From contig OX940862.1 of assembly GCA_954871525.1 (NCBI GenBank), positions 34,836,232 to 34,900,231 of the forward strand: 64,000 bases of DNA, read 5' to 3'. Made by a program: the position numbers and the translations under genes. Below, piece after piece: positions 46,074 to 56,545 of this stretch (positions are counted from its first letter, which is position 1; the number at the start of each line of letters is the position of its first letter). Source of the DNA: Parietaria judaica. Its lineage: Eukaryota; Streptophyta; Magnoliopsida; Rosales; Urticaceae. Below the pieces are notes generated by a model, which saw nothing but the letters and a program-made list of their open reading frames with translations, was not told the origin of the DNA and did not search any database.

Positions 46074-47101
46074 AACTCCCCCTTTGGCATTTTTGTTGAG
46101 CAGATTATTAGGTGACCCGTAGACAAGTAGCGATGAGCAAACGATCATGAAATAAACTTGAACTTCTGATTAAACCAATTGAGTGACCAATGTTCCCCCT
46201 GTCGTCGATGTCTCCCCCTGTCACCTTTCTCCCCTTCTGCTGACGGAAAATGTCAAAAACTAGTCGGAGTGAGGAAAAAGATCCCGCTGAATGGCAAGAA
46301 CTGTCTCTTGAAGAAGAGTAATCTGGTCTGAGAGAGCGTGAACCTGTGCCAAAGAAGATTCTATGGTACGAACCACCAGCGCTTGATCTTTCTGAACATT
46401 GACCAACTCGTACACGCCCGAAGAGATGCTCCCCTTTTCTATCTGATGTTCCTTATGTGATACTCTGAGATTGAATCTGCACAATTTTGAGACCGATTTT
46501 GTGAAGCTCCCCCTGACTCGGTGATAACGAAGAAATGCTCCCCCTGACTATTGGATAACTGAATCTGTACAATTCTGAGCCTAACTTTGTGAAGCTCCCC
46601 CTGACTATGGGATAATTCTTCTGAATCTGCACAGTTCTCCCCCTATGCGAAGCAATATGCCAAAGACTCCTCTGATGGTTGAGTCACAAGATTCTATTTT
46701 GGCTCTTTAGTACCCTTAGCGGTAAGAGATTCTCTTGAACCGAGATACTATTTTTGAGTGCGAATTCATCAGCCTCTGTAGTTTGATTTTCTTGAAGGCT
46801 TGCATAAACCTCTGAGGCTTCCATTTTGTGGCATCTTCAGGATTGAATATGTCTCTAATTATATCTTTTGGAGAAGTAACAAGTGCAACTGTGTCCACAT
46901 ATTTGTAGTTGGCTATCACTCCATTTACCATGGCTACTTGTCAGGTTGTATTTTGCGGGAGAGGCATTGTTGGTGGATCTTGTTATCGTTGGATTGACGG
47001 TTGCATCTATGAGAGGAACTGTGTTGATGGTTGTTCCATAAGATAAACTGTTCTTAGGAACCCAAGCAAGTTTTGACTTTGGAACCTTGAAGAGAAGAGA
47101 C
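46074..47101 (-). pseudogene. post-gag remnants of Copia unit 1
   Basis: Between gag and the 3' LTR only short frames remain: 46484-46260 (74 aa, heptad-like leucines, coiled-coil type), 46931-46716 (71 aa) and a frame overlapping the gag end (47241-46855). None matches pol. The coiled-coil piece might derive from the env-like region known in SIRE elements, which is inference. CCCCCTGAC and CTCCCCCT words recur at 46190-46650, which are purine tracts (GTCAGGGGGAGC) in element sense. Confidence 0.6.
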
Positions 47102-49009
47102 TTAGCCCACCCACACTGAACGACTTTTCTTGGTCTTGGTTGCATATTTGCGAAGCGATGTCTTTTGAATATTTTCAGAGAATTGTTTGTACATATTTTT
47201 GCACCTAGCATCGTTGTGAAAAATAGACTTGCATAATTCACATTTCTTGGTTACTTGGCTAGCAATATTGATGGTACCTTTGGTGGTTGTTATGCTTTCA
47301 CTTTCGGTAATATTCTTATCGTCTGACTCTTTTCTGAAAATGCGGTTGTAGCTTGTACGGTCATATTCATTCTTTCTACATTCACTAACTAATCTTGGTC
47401 CTTTCGAAAATCCAAGACCGGTACGATTTCTAGACTGACGTCCTTGTTCAAGTATGTCATCGAGTTTGGATTTTCCAGAATTGAACTTCACAACAGCGTT
47501 TTCCATTGAGGTTATCTTCTTGTCTTTTTCAACGGCGAGACAGTTCACTCTTGAAAGAGACTCTTTCAGTTCTAGCACTTGGTCAGTGAGAACCTTGTTC
47601 TGTTGTCTTAATTCTTCTACAACCGTGGATAAGACTTGTTTTTCAGAAATAAACTTCTCTTTTTTGGACTTAGCTTGGTCATTTAGAGTCTGATTTTTCT
47701 TCACCAGTTTCTCTATAGTTGTTGAGAGAGCTTGATTTTCACCAATCAATTTTTCCTTGTCAGAATTAAGGTTCTTGCTCAGGGTGCATAAAGATAGCCA
47801 TTTTTCAAAGAGAGATTTGAATGATGTTTGAAAGTCTTCTTCAGAAAAATCTTCATCTGAATCATCACTTGAATAATTGCTCTGATCACGAGAGTGGTGT
47901 GATGCAGGGAACGCAACATAATTGCTAAAAACTCCTCCGCCATCTTCTTCATCTGACCCTTTATCACTGGAAGAAGTACCGTAGGATCTAGTCTTTAGTT
48001 TCTTGATAGTGTTAGCACATTCTGACTGTATATGACCATATCCGTCACACTCACGACACTTGATTCCACTTCTTTTGACTTTATCATTTGTAGTACCACC
48101 ATCATTATGACCATGATTGTTGTTAGTAGATCTGTGTTTACTGCTTGAGTTACTGTGTGAAGAACCATTTCCTACTCCATTGAAAGGTGGTCTCTGAGTG
48201 TTAAATTTCTTCAATATTCTACCAAAATTTGTAGTAAGAAGAAAAATATCATCCATGGTTACATTACTTGTACCATCACCAGGTACATCATTGGTAAGAC
48301 TGGTTGCATCGTCTATGTGATCACGTTTGGTAGAACTTTTGAATGCTACTCCTTTTTCTCTTTTTGCTTGAGACATATTCATCTCAAAAGTTTGAAGAGA
48401 TCCCATGAGTTCATCCAAATTCAACGTGGTTATATCCTTGGCCTCTTCGATGGCTGCAACCTTGGCACTGAAGCGTTCTGGTAATGACCGAAGCGTTTTT
48501 CTAACCAATTTTAGATTAGAATATACTTTTCCAAGTTGAAAAGCTTGATTTGAGATTTCACGAAGATTTCCATTGAAGTCTGCAATGGTTTCATCCTCGG
48601 TCATACGTAGTTCCTCAAATTTTGATGCAAGCATTTGGAGTTTCGAGGTTCGAACGGCTGAGGTTCCTTCATGGAGATTTTGCAATGCTTCCCATGCTTG
48701 TTTGGCAGTAGCACACGTAGATATGAGCCTAAACTGTCCTTCGTCGACCGCAGATACGATCGCATTTAAGGCACGACAATTTGCTAGGGATGCGGTCTCA
48801 TCTTCGGTATTCCATTCACTTAGCAGTTTTTCAACAAATTCTCCTTTTGTATTTTTCTTCATGGGAGAACTCCAGCCATGTTTCACAACACTCCAAGCTT
48901 TTGTGTCAAACGATTGGATGTAGATAGTCATTCGAGCTTTCCAATACGAATAGTTTGTACCGTCTAACATCGGTGGTCTTATAAGAACAATATTTTCGCG
49001 CGAACCCAT
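47102..49009 (-). CDS. Copia gag polyprotein, unit 1, 635 aa
   Basis: Begins MGSRENIVLIRPPMLDGTNY. The UBN2-type gag core (YWKARMTIYIQSFD, AWEALQNLHEGTS, LRSLPERF, ~residues 10-210) is followed by a basic linker, a CCHC zinc knuckle CRECDGYGHIQSEC (~residue 318), an acidic Ser/Asp segment and a coiled coil (~residues 395-510). It ends in a basic tail. Gag forms the retrotransposon particle and binds RNA. The length and coiled coil are like SIRE/Maximus gag. The frame is fully open, so gag may still be made, but no pol follows. The 128-aa frame overlapping its 3' end may be a frameshifted continuation. Confidence 0.9.
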   Translation of the reverse strand: MGSRENIVLIRPPMLDGTNYSYWKARMTIYIQSFDTKAWSVVKHGWSSPMKKNTKGEFVEKLLSEWNTEDETASLANCRALNAIVSAVDEGQFRLISTCATAKQAWEALQNLHEGTSAVRTSKLQMLASKFEELRMTEDETIADFNGNLREISNQAFQLGKVYSNLKLVRKTLRSLPERFSAKVAAIEEAKDITTLNLDELMGSLQTFEMNMSQAKREKGVAFKSSTKRDHIDDATSLTNDVPGDGTSNVTMDDIFLLTTNFGRILKKFNTQRPPFNGVGNGSSHSNSSSKHRSTNNNHGHNDGGTTNDKVKRSGIKCRECDGYGHIQSECANTIKKLKTRSYGTSSSDKGSDEEDGGGVFSNYVAFPASHHSRDQSNYSSDDSDEDFSEEDFQTSFKSLFEKWLSLCTLSKNLNSDKEKLIGENQALSTTIEKLVKKNQTLNDQAKSKKEKFISEKQVLSTVVEELRQQNKVLTDQVLELKESLSRVNCLAVEKDKKITSMENAVVKFNSGKSKLDDILEQGRQSRNRTGLGFSKGPRLVSECRKNEYDRTSYNRIFRKESDDKNITESESITTTKGTINIASQVTKKCELCKSIFHNDARCKNMYKQFSENIQKTSLRKYATKTKKSRSVWVG

Positions 49010-49091
49010 CGTGATTCGAAGAACACCTAGATCTTTCCGCTGCCTTTGAAATCAAAGAATATATATTGCAGCGACAAGCTCTGATACCAAT

Positions 49092-49888
49092 TGAAACGTC
49101 ACGTTCTTCGGTTAAGCGGAAAATAACGATAAACAAACACACGCAAAAATAAAGAGACACACGCGATGTTTTGTTAACGCAGTTCGATACCTATCTACTC
49201 TGCGGGGCCCTCACCCAGATTAATCAACATTGATAATTACAAGATGGACGTTACACAATCGATTTGTTCACCGAACAACAAACTGGAAAATACACTCTAA
49301 CCAGTGCGACCAGCGATGTAACCAGACTTGTAACCTACTGATTAAGACGACGACACGGCGGCTCGGCAAGCGGGTAAGGCGACTTCCGGCGAGTGTCGAT
49401 CTGTGCAAGTATGCACAACTTCGTTGACGATACTGAAGTTCTTCAGACCTCTTCAGACTTCTTATCAGGAAGAAAACGCCAACGAACGATCCACAGAAAT
49501 TGTGAGAAAATGCGTAGAATGCTCTCTGTAGCTCTTAACGATTTTCTCTGACTTTATGGCTGAAAGGATGAACGAAATTGAGTGCCCTAGATCAGTTTAA
49601 ATAGATCCCCAAAAGCTCTCAACAAGATAACCACTTCTTCCTCATTTTAAGGCTTTTTACTTAGTCTTTCCTTGACTAAGTATTTTCTCAATAATTCGAA
49701 TTTATCCAGCTCATTTAACTCTGATATTTGACCAGCAGATAAGGGAGAACGAATTCCTTAAATATCTCAACCGAAACGGACCAACTCCGCTCTATGGATA
49801 AGGAGATCGTAGGTATGACCGCGCATATGATCAACAATACTGCCAAACATGAAACTGCACTAAACTATCAAATAAAGACAGTTTTTCA
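49092..49888 (-). repeat. Copia LTR 2 (middle, recombinant)
   Basis: 797 bp. It matches LTR 3 at the two left-hand SNPs (T at 49440, A at 49467) and LTR 1 at the three right-hand SNPs (G at 49590, C near 49670, G at 49857). One private change (A at 49337) is seen. Confidence 0.95.
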
Positions 49889-50916
49889 AACTCCCCCTTT
49901 GGCATTTTTGTTGAGCAGATTATTAGGTGACCCGTAGACAAGTAGCGATGAGCAAACGATCATGAAATAAACTTGAACTTCTGATTAAACCAATTGAGTG
50001 ACCAATGTTCCCCCTGTCGTCGATGTCTCCCCCTGTCACCTTTCTCCCCTTCTGCTGACGGAAAATGTCAAAAACTAGTCGGAGTGAGGAAAAAGATCCC
50101 GCTGAATGGCAAGAACTGTCTCTTGAAGAAGAGTAATCTGGTCTGAGAGAGCGTGAACCTGTGCCAAAGAAGATTCTATGGTACGAACCACCAGCGCTTG
50201 ATCTTTCTGAACATTGACCAACTCGTACACGCCCGAAGAGATGCTCCCCTTTTCTATCTGATGTTCCTTATGTGATACTCTGAGATTGAATCTGCACAAT
50301 TTTGAGACCGATTTTGTGAAGCTCCCCCTGACTCGGTGATAACGAAGAAATGCTCCCCCTGACTATTGGATAACTGAATCTGTACAATTCTGAGCCTAAC
50401 TTTGTGAAGCTCCCCCTGACTATGGGATAATTCTTCTGAATCTGCACAGTTCTCCCCCTATGCGAAGCAATATGCCAAAGACTCCTCTGATGGTTGAGTC
50501 ACAAGATTCTATTTTGGCTCTTTAGTACCCTTAGCGGTAAGAGATTCTCTTGAACCGAGATACTATTTTTGAGTGCGAATTCATCAGCCTCTGTAGTTTG
50601 ATTTTCTTGAAGGCTTGCATAAACCTCTGAGGCTTCCATTTTGTGGCATCTTCAGGATTGAATATGTCTCTAATTATATCTTTTGGAGAAGTAACAAGTG
50701 CAACTGTGTCCACATATTTGTAGTTGGCTATCACTCCATTTACCATGGCTACTTGTCAGGTTGTATTTTGCGGGAGAGGCATTGTTGGTGGATCTTGTTA
50801 TCGTTGGATTGACGGTTGCATCTATGAGAGGAACTGTGTTGATGGTTGTTCCATAAGATAAACTGTTCTTAGGAACCCAAGCAAGTTTTGACTTTGGAAC
50901 CTTGAAGAGAAGAGAC
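49889..50916 (-). pseudogene. post-gag remnants of Copia unit 2
   Basis: Same layout as 46074-47101, shifted by 3815 bp: short frames at 50299-50075, 50746-50531 and 51056-50670 with identical translations, and the same series of CCCCCT words. No pol domain. Confidence 0.6.
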
Positions 50917-52824
50917 TTAGCCCACCCACACTGAACGACTTTTCTTGGTCTTGGTTGCATATTTGCGAAGCGATGTCTTTTGAATATTTTCAGAGAATTG
51001 TTTGTACATATTTTTGCACCTAGCATCGTTGTGAAAAATAGACTTGCATAATTCACATTTCTTGGTTACTTGGCTAGCAATATTGATGGTACCTTTGGTG
51101 GTTGTTATGCTTTCACTTTCGGTAATATTCTTATCGTCTGACTCTTTTCTGAAAATGCGGTTGTAGCTTGTACGGTCATATTCATTCTTTCTACATTCAC
51201 TAACTAATCTTGGTCCTTTCGAAAATCCAAGACCGGTACGATTTCTAGACTGACGTCCTTGTTCAAGTATGTCATCGAGTTTGGATTTTCCAGAATTGAA
51301 CTTCACAACAGCGTTTTCCATTGAGGTTATCTTCTTGTCTTTTTCAACGGCGAGACAGTTCACTCTTGAAAGAGACTCTTTCAGTTCTAGCACTTGGTCA
51401 GTGAGAACCTTGTTCTGTTGTCTTAATTCTTCTACAACCGTGGATAAGACTTGTTTTTCAGAAATAAACTTCTCTTTTTTGGACTTAGCTTGGTCATTTA
51501 GAGTCTGATTTTTCTTCACCAGTTTCTCTATAGTTGTTGAGAGAGCTTGATTTTCACCAATCAATTTTTCCTTGTCAGAATTAAGGTTCTTGCTCAGGGT
51601 GCATAAAGATAGCCATTTTTCAAAGAGAGATTTGAATGATGTTTGAAAGTCTTCTTCAGAAAAATCTTCATCTGAATCATCACTTGAATAATTGCTCTGA
51701 TCACGAGAGTGGTGTGATGCAGGGAACGCAACATAATTGCTAAAAACTCCTCCGCCATCTTCTTCATCTGACCCTTTATCACTGGAAGAAGTACCGTAGG
51801 ATCTAGTCTTTAGTTTCTTGATAGTGTTAGCACATTCTGACTGTATATGACCATATCCGTCACACTCACGACACTTGATTCCACTTCTTTTGACTTTATC
51901 ATTTGTAGTACCACCATCATTATGACCATGATTGTTGTTAGTAGATCTGTGTTTACTGCTTGAGTTACTGTGTGAAGAACCATTTCCTACTCCATTGAAA
52001 GGTGGTCTCTGAGTGTTAAATTTCTTCAATATTCTACCAAAATTTGTAGTAAGAAGAAAAATATCATCCATGGTTACATTACTTGTACCATCACCAGGTA
52101 CATCATTGGTAAGACTGGTTGCATCGTCTATGTGATCACGTTTGGTAGAACTTTTGAATGCTACTCCTTTTTCTCTTTTTGCTTGAGACATATTCATCTC
52201 AAAAGTTTGAAGAGATCCCATGAGTTCATCCAAATTCAACGTGGTTATATCCTTGGCCTCTTCGATGGCTGCAACCTTGGCACTGAAGCGTTCTGGTAAT
52301 GACCGAAGCGTTTTTCTAACCAATTTTAGATTAGAATATACTTTTCCAAGTTGAAAAGCTTGATTTGAGATTTCACGAAGATTTCCATTGAAGTCTGCAA
52401 TGGTTTCATCCTCGGTCATACGTAGTTCCTCAAATTTTGATGCAAGCATTTGGAGTTTCGAGGTTCGAACGGCTGAGGTTCCTTCATGGAGATTTTGCAA
52501 TGCTTCCCATGCTTGTTTGGCAGTAGCACACGTAGATATGAGCCTAAACTGTCCTTCGTCGACCGCAGATACGATCGCATTTAAGGCACGACAATTTGCT
52601 AGGGATGCGGTCTCATCTTCGGTATTCCATTCACTTAGCAGTTTTTCAACAAATTCTCCTTTTGTATTTTTCTTCATGGGAGAACTCCAGCCATGTTTCA
52701 CAACACTCCAAGCTTTTGTGTCAAACGATTGGATGTAGATAGTCATTCGAGCTTTCCAATACGAATAGTTTGTACCGTCTAACATCGGTGGTCTTATAAG
52801 AACAATATTTTCGCGCGAACCCAT
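50917..52824 (-). CDS. Copia gag polyprotein, unit 2, 635 aa
   Basis: The translation is identical to the unit 1 gag at 47102-49009, including the CCHC knuckle and coiled coil. Identity over 635 residues in a non-selected duplicate means the duplication is very recent. It lies just downstream (element sense) of the primer site and LTR 3, which is the most 5' LTR of the array. Confidence 0.9.
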   Translation of the reverse strand: MGSRENIVLIRPPMLDGTNYSYWKARMTIYIQSFDTKAWSVVKHGWSSPMKKNTKGEFVEKLLSEWNTEDETASLANCRALNAIVSAVDEGQFRLISTCATAKQAWEALQNLHEGTSAVRTSKLQMLASKFEELRMTEDETIADFNGNLREISNQAFQLGKVYSNLKLVRKTLRSLPERFSAKVAAIEEAKDITTLNLDELMGSLQTFEMNMSQAKREKGVAFKSSTKRDHIDDATSLTNDVPGDGTSNVTMDDIFLLTTNFGRILKKFNTQRPPFNGVGNGSSHSNSSSKHRSTNNNHGHNDGGTTNDKVKRSGIKCRECDGYGHIQSECANTIKKLKTRSYGTSSSDKGSDEEDGGGVFSNYVAFPASHHSRDQSNYSSDDSDEDFSEEDFQTSFKSLFEKWLSLCTLSKNLNSDKEKLIGENQALSTTIEKLVKKNQTLNDQAKSKKEKFISEKQVLSTVVEELRQQNKVLTDQVLELKESLSRVNCLAVEKDKKITSMENAVVKFNSGKSKLDDILEQGRQSRNRTGLGFSKGPRLVSECRKNEYDRTSYNRIFRKESDDKNITESESITTTKGTINIASQVTKKCELCKSIFHNDARCKNMYKQFSENIQKTSLRKYATKTKKSRSVWVG

Positions 52825-52906
52825 CGTGATTCGAAGAACACCTAGATCTTTCCGCTGCCTTTGAAATCAAAGAATATATATTGCAGCGACAAGCTCTGAT
52901 ACCAAT

Positions 52907-53703
52907 TGAAACGTCACGTTCTTCGGTTAAGCGGAAAATAACGATAAACAAACACACGCAAAAATAAAGAGACACACGCGATGTTTTGTTAACGCAGTTC
53001 GATACCTATCTACTCTGCGGGGCCCTCACCCAGATTAATCAACATTGATAATTACAAGATGGACGTTACACAATCGATTTGTTCACCGAACAACAAACTG
53101 GAAAATACACTCTAACCAGTGCGACCAGCGATGTAACCAGACTTGTAACCTGCTGATTAAGACGACGACACGGCGGCTCGGCAAGCGGGTAAGGCGACTT
53201 CCGGCGAGTGTCGATCTGTGCAAGTATGCACAACTTCGTTGACGATACTGAAGTTCTTCAGACCTCTTCAGACTTCTTATCAGGAAGAAAACGCCAACGA
53301 ACGATCCACAGAAATTGTGAGAAAATGCGTAGAATGCTCTCTGTAGCTCTTAACGATTTTCTCTGACTTTATGGCTGAAAGGATGAACGAAATTGAGTGC
53401 CCTACATCAGTTTAAATAGATCCCCAAAAGCTCTCAACAAGATAACCACTTCTTCCTCATTTTAAGGCTTTTTACTTAGTCTTTTCTTGACTAAGTATTT
53501 TCTCAATAATTCGAATTTATCCAGCTCATTTAACTCTGATATTTGACCAGCAGATAAGGGAGAACGAATTCCTTAAATATCTCAACCGAAACGGACCAAC
53601 TCCGCTCTATGGATAAGGAGATCGTAGGTATGACCGCGCATATGATCAACAATACTGCCAAACATGAAACTACACTAAACTATCAAATAAAGACAGTTTT
53701 TCA
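52907..53703 (-). repeat. Copia LTR 3
   Basis: 797 bp and the 5' LTR of the array in element sense. It differs from the other two at C53405, T near 53485 and A53672. It is followed by the target duplication TGTTG. Confidence 0.95.
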
Positions 53704-53708
53704 TGTTG

Positions 53709-54490
53709 ATTTGTATCATATTTAAGTAGCTATTCTTCTTTATCCACGCAGTTAGCTTTCGACGGACCCAAGGCCCAAGCGATATATAGCGAAGAGCTCG
53801 CCGCGCTCTTCTTATTATAATACATAATACATTATAGCTTTTCTATGGACATACATATTATAGGTGTATAATTATCATAGATTTTTAATTTTTACGAATT
53901 GAATGATGCTTTTAAGATCTAACCATTTTATCCCGATTTTTTTCCCGGCCCGATTATGCAATAAAAACCGGGATCTTAGCCCAATCCCAATTCCTTTTTT
54001 CTTAAATAAATTGTCCAAACCGGGACTGAGAAAAGAAAAGGCTAAATCCGATCTCGATTTCACCCCTACTTAAAATTTCAAATGCACGCCGCATGCGTGA
54101 CTGATACGGCTGCCAACTCCCCTGATGTTTTTGGTCACTTTATTTTGATACTTACAATGGAAACATGCAAAAAACGGTCTCTGTAAGTTCCTCCATAGCC
54201 ATCAACATTGAGTTTTGTTGGTAGCAAATTCTCTGTACAAACCAATCTCCTGAAATGGAAAAAGCTTGTGGATTGGCATAGCGTCTTCACTCCCCCAATC
54301 CATGGCATCAACATCTTTACCAGTTTCCTCCACCTGAGGCTTCAGTACAAACCAAACACAGAAAATCCAATCCAAGGAACAACATTTATTGCAACTACCT
54401 TATCACTTTTTCCCATTCATAACTAATTATCAATGCATAATTCAGTTAATGTCACTCCCAAATTTGGCACACTCGAATACCAGCTCTTCA
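53709..54490. other. intergenic DNA / upstream region
   Basis: No gene is seen. A GC-richer patch (53740-53810) contains GCGAAGAGC/GCTCTTC inverted words. The rest is the upstream region of the repeat protein. Confidence 0.45.
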
Positions 54491-54491
54491 C

Positions 54492-54498
54492 TATAAAG
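54492..54498 (+). promoter_or_regulatory. TATA box of the repeat-protein gene
   Basis: TATAAAG, 56 bp upstream of the ATG at 54548. This would leave a leader of roughly 25 bases, short but within plant range. Confidence 0.5.
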
Positions 54499-54547
54499 TG
54501 GAGTGTATTGGGAGGCAGTTTCAGCAGAGAAACACAAGCAACGATCA

Positions 54548-56545
54548 ATGGAGAAAGGTGCTAAGAGATTGCTTGTGATGACGGTTCTCTCCTTAGTAGC
54601 ATTGATGAGCGCCGAGGGAGGACGAGACGTGCCCACGAAAGAGGCGGGCGGCGATGAAGCGTTGCAGCCCATGTTCCTGGGAGCGTTGGGCTTTCCTTTG
54701 GGATGGTGGGCCGGTCTCGGAAGCGTGTTTGCGTTTCTGCCTTTGCTCGGAGTCGGAGGAGGGACTGGTAATGGAAATGGAGGCTCTTCCAAGTTTGGTA
54801 AGTCCTTAGACCGTCGTAGCTCCGGTTATGGAGGTTACGGCTACAAAGGCGGTGATCACAGAGACTATGGCCGCGTAGACTACTGGGCGAAAGGCGGGGA
54901 CCGCGGAAGGTATGGAAACTATGGTCGTAAACACCATGGCCGCAAAGGATATGGGGACGATGGCCACAGAGGCTACGGAGACGATGGCCACAGAGGTTAT
55001 GGAGATGATGGCCATGAAGGTTACGGCCACGGTAACTATGGCGGTAACAACGACGGCCACAAAGGCAACGGCGGTGATAATCACGGAGGGTATGGAGATA
55101 ACCACGACGGCAAAGGCAATCGAGACGATGGTTACAAAGGCTATGGCGATAGCCACGGAAACTATGGCGATAACCACAATGGCCACAAAGGCGACGGAGA
55201 CAATGGCCATGGAAGTTATGGTAACCACGATGGCCATAAAGGCAACAGAGACGATGGTCACGTAGGCTATGGCAACCACGACGGCCACAAAGGCGAAGGA
55301 GATAATGGCCACGGAAACTATGGCGATAACCACAATGACAAAGGCGACGGAGACAAAGGCGAAGGAGATAATGGCCACGGAAACTATGGCGATAACCACA
55401 ATGACAAAGGCGACGGAGACAAAGGCGAAGGAGATAATGGCCACGGAAACTATGGCGATAACCACAATGACAAAGGCGACGGAGACAAAGGCGAAGGAGA
55501 TAATGGCCACGGAAACTATGGCGATAACCACAATGGCAAAGGCGACAGAGACAATGGTCGCAGAAGCTATGGCGACAACCACGATGGCCACAAAGGCAAC
55601 GGAAACGATGCTCACACAGGCTATGGCGATAACCACGATGGCCACAAAGGCGAAGGAGACAACAGCCACGGAAGCTATGGCGATAGCCACAAAAACTATG
55701 GCGATAACCACAATGGCCACATAGGCGATGGAGATAATGGCCACAGAAGCTATGGCGATAACCACGATGGCCATAAAGGTAGCGGAAACGATGGTCACGG
55801 TGGCTATGTCGATAACCATGATGGCCACAAAGGCGAAGGAGACAATGGCCATGGAAGCTATGGAGATAACCATGATGGCTACAAAGGCAACGGAGGCGAT
55901 AGCCACGGAAACTATGGTGATAACTACAATGGCCACAAAGGCGATGGAGATAATAGCCGCGGAAGCTATGGCGATAACCACGATGGCCACAAAGGCAGCG
56001 GAAACGATGGTCACGGAGGCTATGGTGATAACCACGACGGCCACAAAGGTGACGGAGACAATGGTCACGGAAGCTATGGTGATAACCACGATGGCCACAA
56101 AAGCGAAGGAGACAATGGTCACGGAAGCTATGGCGATAACCACGATGGCCGCAATGACCACAAAAACGATGGTCACGGAAGCTATGGCGAAGACCATGAT
56201 GGCCACAAAGGCGAAGGAAACAATGGCCACGGAAGCTATGGCGATAATAACGATGGCCACAAAAACGATGGTCACAGCGGCTATGGTGATAACCACGACG
56301 GCCACAAAAGCAACGGAGACGATGGTCACCGAGGCTATGGCGATAACCACGATGGCCACAACGACGACGAAGGCCACAAAAACGATGGTCACTATGGAGG
56401 CCCTGGCAACGGCGGGAAAGGCTATGGCAAGGGAGATGATGGAAACAAAGGCGCCGTGATTGGAGGAGGATACGGAAGCGGATATGAAGTCAACGAAAAC
56501 TATCACCCTAAGGCTAATGATGGACAGAAAGTCGAGTCTCCTTGA
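54548..56545 (+). CDS. secreted Gly/His/Asp-rich tandem-repeat protein, 665 aa
   Basis: A single-exon frame. The ATG at 54548 begins MEKGAKRLLVMTVLSLVALM, a classic signal peptide (basic start, hydrophobic core, cleavage near residue 24), so it was chosen over the upstream in-frame ATG at 54503. A short hydrophobic stretch follows (MFLGALGFPLGWWAGLGSV), then residues ~80-620 of degenerate repeats around an 18-residue unit with DGHKG, DNGHG and YGDNH. Within this, four 66-nt units at 55289-55552 are nearly identical. It is extremely rich in Gly, His, Asp and Asn, hydrophilic and with almost no Cys. This layout suggests an extracellular or cell-wall glycine-rich protein, and the many histidines could bind metal ions. 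Both roles are inference. I do not recognise a named family. Repeat number probably varies between individuals. Confidence 0.8.
   Translation: MEKGAKRLLVMTVLSLVALMSAEGGRDVPTKEAGGDEALQPMFLGALGFPLGWWAGLGSVFAFLPLLGVGGGTGNGNGGSSKFGKSLDRRSSGYGGYGYKGGDHRDYGRVDYWAKGGDRGRYGNYGRKHHGRKGYGDDGHRGYGDDGHRGYGDDGHEGYGHGNYGGNNDGHKGNGGDNHGGYGDNHDGKGNRDDGYKGYGDSHGNYGDNHNGHKGDGDNGHGSYGNHDGHKGNRDDGHVGYGNHDGHKGEGDNGHGNYGDNHNDKGDGDKGEGDNGHGNYGDNHNDKGDGDKGEGDNGHGNYGDNHNDKGDGDKGEGDNGHGNYGDNHNGKGDRDNGRRSYGDNHDGHKGNGNDAHTGYGDNHDGHKGEGDNSHGSYGDSHKNYGDNHNGHIGDGDNGHRSYGDNHDGHKGSGNDGHGGYVDNHDGHKGEGDNGHGSYGDNHDGYKGNGGDSHGNYGDNYNGHKGDGDNSRGSYGDNHDGHKGSGNDGHGGYGDNHDGHKGDGDNGHGSYGDNHDGHKSEGDNGHGSYGDNHDGRNDHKNDGHGSYGEDHDGHKGEGNNGHGSYGDNNDGHKNDGHSGYGDNHDGHKSNGDDGHRGYGDNHDGHNDDEGHKNDGHYGGPGNGGKGYGKGDDGNKGAVIGGGYGSGYEVNENYHPKANDGQKVESP

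Larger units (their letters stand above)
45277..53703 (-). mobile_element. tandem gag-only Ty1/Copia (SIRE-like) element, LTR-int-LTR-int-LTR
   Basis: Three 797-bp LTRs (45277-46073, 49092-49888, 52907-53703) are separated by two internal regions in an exact 3815-bp period. The whole is flanked by one 5-bp duplication TGTTG (45272-45276 and 53704-53708), so it was one insertion that was later expanded. The orientation is minus. A primer site TGGTATCAGAGC (complement of initiator-Met tRNA) lies two bases inside each 5'-side LTR (49078-49089 and 52893-52904), and a purine tract lies beside the 3'-side LTRs. Each internal region encodes gag and short remnants but no protease, integrase, reverse transcriptase or RNase H, so the element is non-autonomous. 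Confidence 0.95.

Noticed and set aside
45277..53703. Two separate Copia insertions side by side
   Set aside because: There is one outer 5-bp duplication only, the middle LTR is shared, and its SNPs are a left/right hybrid.
55289..55552. CRISPR-like array
   Set aside because: The regular 66-nt units are in-frame coding repeats of a secreted protein in a plant genome, without spacers.
54912..56459. Met/Thr-rich open frames in a second plus frame of the repeat gene
   Set aside because: Frame shadow of the same 54- and 66-nt repeats.
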